From Pseudomonadota bacterium (lineage in GTDB: Bacteria; Pseudomonadota; Gammaproteobacteria; UBA4575): a DNA stretch of 5,731 nt. Positions 1 through 5,686 of this stretch are shown in pieces; position 1 is the stretch's first letter; each line of letters starts with the position of its first letter. The stretch spans positions 1-5,731 of the forward strand of contig VXPJ01000089.1 of the NCBI GenBank assembly GCA_009839635.1, given 5' to 3'. The notes beneath the pieces were generated by a model, which had not been told where the DNA came from, ran no database searches, and saw only the letters and a list, made by a program, of their open reading frames with translations. The position numbers and the translations under genes were made by a program.

Positions 1-150
1 GCGCATCCTGATATAGTCCCCCACTACATCCGGATCACAGACCTGCACGAATGGATCTGTGCGCTGGAGGATTTTGCCGATGATCCAGAGACATCCAATG
101 AACGCATTCTTGAAGCCATCCAGATGGCATGGCTTGATGAACGTGACTGA
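1..150 (+). CDS. iscX: IscX, Fe-S cluster assembly adaptor (3' end only)
   Basis: The reading frame is open from base 1 and ends at TGA 148-150, giving 49 residues. The E. coli family member is about 66 residues, so roughly the first 17-18 residues lie off the left edge. What is visible lines up with the IscX C-terminal part: HPD near the left edge, then TDLHEWICALEDF, DDPETSNERILEAI and the end AWLDERD. IscX is a small acidic protein that binds the cysteine desulfurase IscS and iron and modulates the ISC pathway; it is normally the last gene of the isc operon (hscB-hscA-fdx-iscX). This implies that the isc operon lies to the left. The partial state is caused by the sequence edge, with no sign of gene decay. 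No start or ribosome binding site can be seen. Identity rests on remembered similarity to E. coli IscX, which is strong over the whole visible part. Confidence 0.93.
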   Translation, partial: AHPDIVPHYIRITDLHEWICALEDFADDPETSNERILEAIQMAWLDERD

Positions 151-241
151 CTGCCAGTAATCTCCCCCGCCTCTCTAAAGTCTGCTGCACACCAAAGAAA
201 ACCGCTTTGTTCAATTTTAATTAGATTCGGGAATGTCGCTC
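151..241 (+). promoter_or_regulatory. iscX-ndk spacer with possible weak ndk promoter
   Basis: This 91-bp gap is more AT-rich in its right half than the flanking genes. TTTAAT at 216-221 matches five of six bases of a sigma70 -10 box, but no convincing -35 box lies 16-18 bp upstream. A small CAAAG/CTTTG stem (193-197 with 205-209, 7-base loop) followed by a T-rich stretch could act as a weak terminator for the isc transcript, but five pairs is marginal. The call is an inference only. Confidence 0.25.
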
Positions 242-670
242 ATGGCAAAGGAACGCACTTTATCCATTATAAAACCAGATGCTGTACGGAAGAACTTGAT
301 TGGGGAAATCGAGACATGCATAGAAAAAGCGGGTTTATTGATTGTTGCCGCAAAAATGTTGAGAATGAGCCGGGTGCAGGCAGGTGATTTCTATGAAATT
401 CATCAGGGCAAGTCGTTTTACGAGGATCTGGTGGAGTTCATGACCTCCGGCCCTGTGGTCGTACAGGTATTGGAGGCCCAGGATGCGATTACCCGTTATC
501 GCGAAGTGATGGGACCCACGACGTTTGGTGAAGCCAGGCCAGGAACAATACGTGCAAAATATGCGACCTCGACCACCAGAAATGCGGTGCATGGTTCGGA
601 CTGTAAGAAAAATGCCAAACGAGAAATAAAGTTTTTCTTTGCGGAACATGAAATTTTTTCGCGAGGTTGA
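242..670 (+). CDS. ndk: Nucleoside diphosphate kinase
   Basis: The product is a 142-residue cytosolic enzyme that transfers the gamma-phosphate of ATP to other NDPs through a phospho-histidine, balancing the (d)NTP pools. Length matches the bacterial family (E. coli 143). All ligand and catalytic positions known from E. coli Ndk are present at the same numbers: K11, F59, R87, T93, R104, N114 and the phospho-acceptor H117 in NAVHGSD. The core LVEFMTSGPVVVQVLE is typical. An in-frame ATG at 233 would add three residues, but the purine run GGGA at 229-232 sits against that codon and is correctly spaced (9 nt) for ATG 242, giving the usual MA-ERT-SIIKPDA start. It follows iscX, as in other Gammaproteobacteria. 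The last 70 bases are markedly AT-rich, although the encoded tail (REIKFFFAEHEIF) still fits the family. The gene looks intact and functional. Confidence 0.97.
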   Translation: MAKERTLSIIKPDAVRKNLIGEIETCIEKAGLLIVAAKMLRMSRVQAGDFYEIHQGKSFYEDLVEFMTSGPVVVQVLEAQDAITRYREVMGPTTFGEARPGTIRAKYATSTTRNAVHGSDCKKNAKREIKFFFAEHEIFSRG

Positions 671-703
671 TTTCAGGCTGTTCATTTTGTGCCGGAAAGG
701 TAC

Positions 704-710
704 AGGAGGG
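704..710 (+). promoter_or_regulatory. Shine-Dalgarno sequence for rodZ
   Basis: AGGAGGG is the strongest anti-SD match in the 56-bp gap between ndk and rodZ. It lies 16 nt before ATG 727, longer than the usual 5-10 nt. No other in-frame ATG, GTG or TTG lies between the two, so the long spacing appears real unless initiation uses a non-standard codon. It argues against the upstream TTG at 667, which lies before this site. Confidence 0.5.
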
Positions 711-726
711 TAACGGACGCGTTGTA

Positions 727-1701
727 ATGCAGCAGGATCCCCAAAAGCGTGAGGAGACCATTGGCTCTGTGTTGGCTGATGCACGCGATCAGGTAGGTCT
801 CAGCCAGGAAGAGATCGCCGGGCAGATGAACTTGATGGTCAGCACGATCCAGGCGCTGGAGGAAGACAACTTTGCTAACCTTCCCGGACCGACATATGTG
901 CGTGGCTACCTGCATACGTATTGCAAGCTGGTCGGCCTGGATGCCGGGCAGTTGATACGGAATTACAATGAGCAGTACCCTGCAGAACCCGAGCACCAAC
1001 CACCATCGCGCCCGGACAAAAGACGTGGGGCAGCCGTCTTGTGGACGACAGCTGCGGTCATTGTCCTTGCAGGGGTGTATGTGTTCTTGCAGGTTCCTGA
1101 TCCGCAACCTTCTGTACAGCCGCCCGGATTGGCAGAAGTTCCAGGTGAGTCGCTGGCGAGTCAGGAAGAAGTTCCAGAGGTGGCTCCAGAGGTGTCAGAG
1201 GCATCAGCAGTACCGGAGGCACCGAGTGCATCTGAAGCTCCAGAGGTATCTGAAGTTCCTGAAGTCTCGGGGGCATCAGAAGTTGCCGATGCAAGAATAC
1301 CTGAATCGGTTGAGAATCCTCAAACTCAGGGTACACCGGTTGCTGAGGCCAACGGTGCCGGGCAGGTCGGGCCACCTGATGAAGAGAGTGTGCAGGGGGC
1401 AGAACAACGTCCGGTGACAGATGGACAGCCTGTATCAGATGGGAATCTGGAAGTTTTGACGATGACCTTTATGGACGACTGCTGGATTGAGATTCGGGAC
1501 GCTGACATGCAATTGCTTCATTGGGACCTGATGTGGTCTGGAGCTGCCCTGGAAATCGAAGGCAAGGCACCGTTTGAGGTGCTGCTCGGCAACTCGCCCG
1601 GTGTGGTCATCCACATTGACGGGAAACGCTTTGATCATTCCAGGTTTCACCAGAGTGATCGCACGTCCCGGTTCAAGGTGGCCGGCAGTTTGGTGAACTG
1701 A
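727..1701 (+). CDS. rodZ: RodZ, MreB-binding cell-shape protein
   Basis: The product is a 324-residue bitopic inner-membrane protein (E. coli RodZ 337) that links the MreB actin-like filament to the periplasmic elongation machinery and helps set rod shape. Residues about 10-78 form the N-terminal cytoplasmic helix-turn-helix domain (LADARDQVGLSQEEIA, STIQALEED, then the hallmark YVRGYLHTYCKLV helix with aromatics that in the family face MreB). K98-R100 precede one membrane segment at about 101-121, giving an N-in orientation. Residues about 125-240 are a Pro/Glu/Val/Ser/Ala-rich periplasmic linker. Residues about 242-320 form the C-terminal beta domain (DUF4115 type), recognised by FMDDCWIEIRDAD and KAPFEVLLGNSPGV. 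An open TTG at 667 overlapping the ndk stop would add 20 residues of no family character and has no usable ribosome site, so ATG 727 was chosen. The distance to hisS is 35 bp with no terminator visible, consistent with co-transcription. ispG, which often sits between rodZ and hisS, is missing. Confidence 0.95.
   Translation: MQQDPQKREETIGSVLADARDQVGLSQEEIAGQMNLMVSTIQALEEDNFANLPGPTYVRGYLHTYCKLVGLDAGQLIRNYNEQYPAEPEHQPPSRPDKRRGAAVLWTTAAVIVLAGVYVFLQVPDPQPSVQPPGLAEVPGESLASQEEVPEVAPEVSEASAVPEAPSASEAPEVSEVPEVSGASEVADARIPESVENPQTQGTPVAEANGAGQVGPPDEESVQGAEQRPVTDGQPVSDGNLEVLTMTFMDDCWIEIRDADMQLLHWDLMWSGAALEIEGKAPFEVLLGNSPGVVIHIDGKRFDHSRFHQSDRTSRFKVAGSLVN
1168..1284 (+). repeat. Degenerate PEV/SE repeat tract in the rodZ linker
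   Basis: This stretch encodes RodZ residues 148-186, a low-complexity series of short units such as VPEV, APEV, SEAS and SEVPEV. At DNA level the octamer CCAGAGGT occurs exactly three times (1174-1181, 1186-1193, 1240-1247) among near-copies such as CTGAAGTTCC. The pattern suggests growth by slippage or unequal exchange of short in-frame units. It encodes the extended, acidic part of the periplasmic linker; no separate function is implied. Confidence 0.7.
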
Positions 1702-1736
1702 GTCCCCACTTTCATTCAGGCAACGGGGAAGAAATG

Positions 1737-3008
1737 ATGTCCAAGCGGATTCAATCGATTCGCGGAATGCATGACGTGATACCGCCCGCCAGTGGCGTGT
1801 TACGCAGTCTTGAGCAGACCCTGCAGGCCGTGCTGCAACAGTACGGATACCAGGAAATCCGTCTTCCCGTTCTCGAACACACCGAATTGTTTCGCAGGTC
1901 GCTGGGCACGGTCACGGACATTGTGGAAAAGGAAATGTACACCTTTGAGGATCGTAACGGGGACAGTCTTACCCTGCGGCCGGAAGGCACTGCAAGTTGT
2001 GTGCGGGCTGCATTGCAGCAGGGCATGCTGTATGGGCAACCTGCACGACTCTGGTACGGAGGCCCCTTTTTCCGTCACGAGCGCCCGCAAAAGGGGCGTT
2101 ACCGGCAGTTTCACCAGTGTGGAGCTGAAACGTTCGGGCTTGCCGGGCCGGATATCGATGCAGAGCTGATCATCATGTGCTGGCACATGTGGCAGAGACT
2201 CGCCATCCTGCCGAGCACGTCGCTGCAGATAAACAGCCTCGGTACGCTGCAGGCACGACAGCATTATCGTGCAGCACTGGTTGAATATTTCCGGCAGCAT
2301 GAGCAGCAACTGGATGGCCTGGAAAAACAACGTCTGCAGGCCAACCCCATGCGAATTCTGGACAGCAAAAACCCGGAATTGACTGAAATCATCAGCGATG
2401 CCCCCGGCCTGACGGAGTATCTGGACCCGGAATCGGCAGAGCATTTCGAGGGATTGCAAGAACTGCTTGATGCAGCAGGAATCGACTATGACATCAACCC
2501 GCATCTGGTCCGGGGACTGGATTACTACAGCAAGACGGTGTTTGAATGGACAGTCCCGGAACAGGGGTCACAGGCAACCATTTGTGCAGGGGGGCGCTAT
2601 GATGGCCTGGTTGAGCAACTCGGTGGAAAACCGTATCCTGCGGCAGGATTTGCAGTGGGTCTTGAAAGGATTATGGTCCTGCTGGAGGGAGCCCGCACTC
2701 CCGGCATGGAGATCGATGCCTACCTTGTGCTGGTCGGTGAGCAGGCGGTGCCTGTGGGGATGCAGCTTGCAAGCCGGCTTCGTGATCAGTTGCCTTCGCT
2801 GTCCATGGTTGTCAACTGCGGGGGAGGCAGTATCAAGACACAAATGAAACGCGCCGACAAGTCGAATGCTAAACTTGCAATCATTTTGGCTGAGGACGAG
2901 ATCAGGGACGACACGGTGGGGATCAAGTTTTTACGGGAAGAGCGTGAACAGGAATCGGTACCCCAGGAAAACCTGGTGTCGTACCTGAACGCATACCTTG
3001 GAACGTAG
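1737..3008 (+). CDS. hisS: Histidyl-tRNA synthetase
   Basis: The product is a class II aminoacyl-tRNA synthetase of 423 residues (E. coli 424) that activates histidine with ATP and charges tRNA-His in the cytosol as a homodimer. The catalytic domain spans about residues 1-320: RGMHDV at the N terminus, EKEMYTFEDRNGDSLTLRPEGT at about 64-85, motif 2 FRHERPQKGRYRQFHQ at about 112-127, HisA LVRGLDYYSKTVFEW at about 257-271, HisB AGGRYDGL at about 284-291 and motif 3 GFAVGLER at about 304-311. The C-terminal anticodon-binding domain (about 325-423) includes NCGGGSIKTQMKRADK. All signature residues are intact. Two ATG codons stand in tandem at 1734 and 1737; GGGGA at 1725-1729 is 7 nt from the second and only 4 nt from the first, and the family usually starts M-x-K-x-IQ-x-IRGM, so the second is preferred. 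The gene is separated from yfgM by only 13 bp, so the two are almost certainly one transcript. Confidence 0.98.
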   Translation: MSKRIQSIRGMHDVIPPASGVLRSLEQTLQAVLQQYGYQEIRLPVLEHTELFRRSLGTVTDIVEKEMYTFEDRNGDSLTLRPEGTASCVRAALQQGMLYGQPARLWYGGPFFRHERPQKGRYRQFHQCGAETFGLAGPDIDAELIIMCWHMWQRLAILPSTSLQINSLGTLQARQHYRAALVEYFRQHEQQLDGLEKQRLQANPMRILDSKNPELTEIISDAPGLTEYLDPESAEHFEGLQELLDAAGIDYDINPHLVRGLDYYSKTVFEWTVPEQGSQATICAGGRYDGLVEQLGGKPYPAAGFAVGLERIMVLLEGARTPGMEIDAYLVLVGEQAVPVGMQLASRLRDQLPSLSMVVNCGGGSIKTQMKRADKSNAKLAIILAEDEIRDDTVGIKFLREEREQESVPQENLVSYLNAYLGT

Positions 3009-3021
3009 CGGTACGACAGTC

Positions 3022-3645
3022 ATGGCCCAATACGAAACTGAAGAACAGCAAGTTGAAGCGCTGAAAAGCTGGTGGAAAGAAAATGGCACGGCAGTGATCA
3101 TCGGGGCGTTGCTGGGTGTGGGCGCGTTGGGTGGATGGCGCGGCTGGGATTGGTATCAGGAAAAACAGGCGATGAATGCCTCCGATATCTTCGCATCCGT
3201 ACAGGAATTCATGATTGCCGGTGATGTGGCTTCTTTTCAGGAACAGGCCGAGACACTTCGAACCGAGTATGCATCCACGCCCTATGCGGTACTGGCCACG
3301 CTGCATGAAGCCAAGGTGCAAGCTGAAGGAGGAGATTTGAACGCAGCTGCCGAAAGTCTGCGCTGGGCCATCAGGCACAGTGCTCGACCGTCCATACGCG
3401 ATGTTGCCCGCATCCGGCTGGCACGGGTTTTGGTGGCAGACCGGAAACTGGATGATGCGCAAGCTGTGATCAATGAGGAATTTTCTGAGGGGTATCGCTC
3501 GCTAGTGCATGAAATCCAGGGCGACATCCTGATTCTCCAGGGTGAGCCCGAGCAAGCAAAACATGCCTACGATCTGGCGTTGGAGTCTGCCCGTGCAAGC
3601 GGCGTGGAATTCCTGCAGATGAAGCGGGATGACCTGGGAAGCTAG
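3022..3645 (+). CDS. yfgM: YfgM, SecYEG-associated membrane-anchored periplasmic protein
   Basis: The product has 207 residues (E. coli YfgM 206). An acidic cytoplasmic N terminus (MAQYETEEQQVEALKSWWKEN, ending near 21) leads into one membrane helix at about 22-39, rich in Gly and Ala and ending GGWRGW. A periplasmic alpha-helical TPR-like domain fills about 50-205: YAVLATLHEAK, LRWAIRHSA, RLARVLVADRKLDDA and the C-terminal LQGEPEQAKHAYDLALE unit. In E. coli, YfgM associates with the SecYEG translocon and the periplasmic chaperone PpiD and helps hand over exported proteins; it has also been linked to RcsB-dependent stress control. Those roles are carried over by homology and synteny. An in-frame TTG at 2998, inside hisS, would add eight residues unlike the family, so ATG 3022 is chosen although its ribosome site is weak. 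Translational coupling to hisS across the 13-bp gap could compensate. The stop codon abuts a possible ribosome site for bamB. Confidence 0.92.
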   Translation: MAQYETEEQQVEALKSWWKENGTAVIIGALLGVGALGGWRGWDWYQEKQAMNASDIFASVQEFMIAGDVASFQEQAETLRTEYASTPYAVLATLHEAKVQAEGGDLNAAAESLRWAIRHSARPSIRDVARIRLARVLVADRKLDDAQAVINEEFSEGYRSLVHEIQGDILILQGEPEQAKHAYDLALESARASGVEFLQMKRDDLGS

Positions 3646-3647
3646 GA
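3644..3647 (+). promoter_or_regulatory. Putative ribosome binding site of bamB overlapping the yfgM stop
   Basis: AGGA at 3644-3647 shares its first two bases with the yfgM TAG stop (3643-3645). It lies 8 nt before an in-frame TTG at 3656 and 17 nt before ATG 3665. Spacing favours TTG, codon preference favours ATG. Either way, ribosomes ending yfgM would be positioned to start bamB, which suggests translational coupling. Confidence 0.4.
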
Positions 3648-3664
3648 CGACCTACTTGTCTCAC

Positions 3665-4861
3665 ATGTTGTACAACTACCCTGCAAAAACATATGCCTTG
3701 ACGGCATTCATCTGTTGCCTGCTGCTCTCCGGGTGCGGCGGCGCAGGGGGTCTGTTGAGTGCACCCAAAAAATGGATTGGCATCGAGGAAGACCCTCAGG
3801 CCCCTACCGCGCTGACGAATCTGGGTTCGGAGAGTCTGCGTCTGAAGAAATTGTGGAGCGATTCGGTAGGTGCCTCGGAAATGATGTATTCCAGGCTGCA
3901 GCCGCATATTGCTGATGGGCTGGTTTATCTTGCCGGTGCGGACAATCGTGTTGAAGCCTGGCAACTGATTGATGGAAAACGCATCTGGTCGGTGAAATTG
4001 CAGGAGACGATTTCGGGCGGGGTTAACGGAGGCGAGCAAATACTCGCTGTAGGCACCGAGAATGGCCTGGTGATTGCACTGGATCTCGCTGACGGCAAGG
4101 AGAAGTGGCGCACTTTGCTCAGCAGCGAGGTACTGGCACTGTCACAAGTCAGGCACGGGGTGATTGTTGCACGCACCAGTGACAGTACGATCCATGCACT
4201 CGACATCGGCGATGGCAGTGTTGCATGGCGTGCAAGCCGAAGCTCTCCGCCTTTGACCCTGATGGGTGCAAGCCAGCCGAGGGTTGCTGGCAGTGTCGTG
4301 CTGGTCGGCTTTGACGATGGCAAACTGGTGGCATTCAGCCTGCTGGACGGAGAGGAGCGGTGGAGAGCCACGGTATCCTTCCCGAGCGGTCGCTCGGAAC
4401 TGGAACGCATCGCCGACATCGATGGGGAGATCGCGTTTCAGGATGACGAGGTTTATGCAGCCAATTTCAATGGCCGCACTGTAGCCGTGGACATGCTCAC
4501 AGGCAGAGTCAAGTGGGCCCGTGATCTGGCTTCCCATACCGGCGTGGGCGCAGATGAATCCCGTGTATATGTGATCGGTACCAACGACGGTGTCTGGGCG
4601 CTTGACCGAACGACAGGGGCTACTCTGTGGCGGCAGGACAAGCTGCTGTACCGCTCGCTTACGGTTCCTGTACCGGTCGGAGACTACATAGTAGTGGGTG
4701 ACTACGATGGGTATCTACATTGGCTGTCCAAGAAAGACGGTAGACTGGTAGGAAGACACAGGGTGGCTCGTGACGCGATCGACAGTGTGCCGGTCATTAT
4801 CGGTCAGCGTGTCTGTGTGCTGGCAGACAACGGCTCGTTTACGGTATTGCAGCAACCCTGA
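3665..4861 (+). CDS. bamB: BamB, outer-membrane assembly (BAM) lipoprotein
   Basis: The product has 398 residues (E. coli BamB 392). A lipoprotein signal peptide occupies residues 1-23 (hydrophobic core ALTAFICCLLL) and ends in the lipobox LSGC, so C24 would be lipidated. Residue +2 is Gly, not the Asp inner-membrane retention signal, fitting sorting to the outer membrane. The mature part is an eight-bladed beta-propeller with PQQ-like blades, seen as repeating G-x-V-x-A-x-D--DG---W units near residues 133-148, 173-188, 218-233, 269-284, 308-322 and 347-361. BamB is the scaffold lipoprotein that binds BamA POTRA domains and speeds beta-barrel insertion. Of the BamA-contact positions known in E. 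coli (L192, L194, R195, D246, D248), the counterparts here appear to be L197, L199, M200, D251 and D253, so only the Arg differs. ATG 3665 is chosen; TTG 3656 (+3 residues) is a serious alternative, and ATG 3629 would give a poor signal peptide. It follows yfgM by 19 bp, as usual. Confidence 0.95.
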   Translation: MLYNYPAKTYALTAFICCLLLSGCGGAGGLLSAPKKWIGIEEDPQAPTALTNLGSESLRLKKLWSDSVGASEMMYSRLQPHIADGLVYLAGADNRVEAWQLIDGKRIWSVKLQETISGGVNGGEQILAVGTENGLVIALDLADGKEKWRTLLSSEVLALSQVRHGVIVARTSDSTIHALDIGDGSVAWRASRSSPPLTLMGASQPRVAGSVVLVGFDDGKLVAFSLLDGEERWRATVSFPSGRSELERIADIDGEIAFQDDEVYAANFNGRTVAVDMLTGRVKWARDLASHTGVGADESRVYVIGTNDGVWALDRTTGATLWRQDKLLYRSLTVPVPVGDYIVVGDYDGYLHWLSKKDGRLVGRHRVARDAIDSVPVIIGQRVCVLADNGSFTVLQQP

Positions 4862-4989
4862 TCCAGAGCGGTCCAGCCGGAGGGACTGCCGGAATTCATG
4901 GCGAAAGGGCGGTTTTGCACGGATGAGGATGCAAAGCACAAAGTTCTTTCTTTACAATAGCCTCTTATCGTTCGCAATCGTAACATCCA
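4862..4989 (+). promoter_or_regulatory. bamB-der spacer with possible der promoter
   Basis: This 128-bp gap is the longest in the window. It begins with a possible hairpin (4868-4889) and becomes AT-richer toward der. TACAAT at 4953-4958 matches five of six bases of a sigma70 -10 box, but the bases 16-18 bp upstream (around ATGCAAAG) are a poor -35. TTGCAC at 4915-4920 is a good -35 but is 32 bp from that -10, with only ACAAAG at the proper distance. A weak independent der promoter is possible but unproven. No small ORF or RNA gene was recognised. Confidence 0.25.
4868..4889 (+). other. Small stem-loop after bamB
   Basis: GCGGTCC (4868-4874) can pair with GGACTGC (4883-4889) as seven pairs including one G-U, with an 8-base loop AGCCGGAG. 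No T-run follows, so it does not look like an intrinsic terminator. It could be an RNA 3'-end stabiliser or chance, since it begins only 6 bp after the bamB stop. Confidence 0.3.
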
Positions 4990-5686
4990 GTGAAGCCAGT
5001 AATTGCCCTCGTCGGGCGCTCGAATGTTGGCAAGTCAACATTATTCAATTTTCTGACGCGAACCAAGGACGCGCTGGTCGCGGATCGTCCAGGGCTGACC
5101 CGGGACCGGATCTATGGAGTGACACGCCGGTTCGGCGACCGCTATATCGTCATTGATACGGGGGGCATAGAACCGCTGCAACATCCTGATCGCACAGAAG
5201 ATCTTCCACACATGATCGCATCCCAGGCCTGGCAAGCGGTGGGAGAAGCAGACATCGTGTTTTTTCTGGTAGACGGTCCACAGGGGCTTGTCCCGCAGGA
5301 TGAGCGGGTGTTTGCCGAATTGAGGCAGCTGGACCAAAAGGTGTTCGTACTGGTCAACAAGGCAGACCTGAAGCCTGCGCATCTGTTGGCGGGTGATTTT
5401 TTCCAACTGGGTGCAAGAGAGGTCTTTGAGGTCTCGGCAAAAACCGGCAAAGGGGTTGAGGAAGTTTTTTCCGCACTGGATTCCGATTATCCTGTACAAC
5501 CCGCCCCCCCTGTGAATGGTGATCAGGCAGTAATCCGGGTGGCCATTGCCGGTCGGCCCAATGTGGGGAAATCAACCCTGGTCAATGCGCTCCTCGGCGA
5601 AGAGCGTTTCATCACCTCGGACATTCCAGGCACGACTCGGGACAGTATTTCAGCACGTGTGGAAAAATCAGGCACGGTGTTTGAGC
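4990..5686 (+). CDS. der: Der/EngA ribosome-assembly GTPase (5' part, truncated by sequence end)
   Basis: The frame starts at GTG 4990 and reads about 232 residues before the adapter; the full E. coli protein is 490. Der is an essential double-GTPase that binds the 50S subunit during assembly. GTPase domain 1 shows G1 GRSNVGKST (residues 9-17), G2 with PGLTRDR (34-40), G3 DTGG (56-59), G4 NKAD (123-126) and G5 SAK (149-151). A short acidic/Pro linker (about 163-180) leads to GTPase domain 2 with G1 GRPNVGKST (188-196) and DIPGTTRDSI (211-220). The sequence stops just before the second G3 (DTAG) and the KH-like domain. GTG is the only plausible start: TAA at 4981-4983 is in frame just upstream, and the resulting M-K-P-V-I-A-L-V-G-R fits the family N terminus exactly. 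No Shine-Dalgarno sequence is evident before it. The truncation is an end-of-sequence artefact with no sign of a pseudogene. Confidence 0.95.

Noticed and set aside
667..726. TTG 667 as the rodZ start, overlapping the ndk stop as TTGA
   Set aside because: No ribosome site is spaced for it, the extra 20 residues do not resemble RodZ, and a strong AGGAGGG lies downstream before ATG 727.
968..1417. Arg- and Gln-rich open frame inside rodZ
   Set aside because: It is the +1 shadow of the rodZ linker; the basic composition comes from the repetitive GAGGTN codons read out of frame.
1800..2504. Long minus-strand open frame (234 codons) opposite hisS
   Set aside because: It mirrors the codon pattern of hisS, resembles no protein I know, and hisS is intact with all its motifs.
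3470..4039. Minus-strand open frame (189 codons) opposite yfgM and bamB
   Set aside because: It spans the junction of two well-supported plus-strand genes and has no recognisable domains or ribosome site.
4868..4889. Intrinsic terminator after bamB
   Set aside because: The stem is plausible but no T-run follows; recorded only as a stem-loop.
4770..5156. Plus-strand open frame across the bamB end, the spacer and the der start
   Set aside because: It is out of frame with both genes, whose motifs are clear, and its composition is that of a shadow frame.
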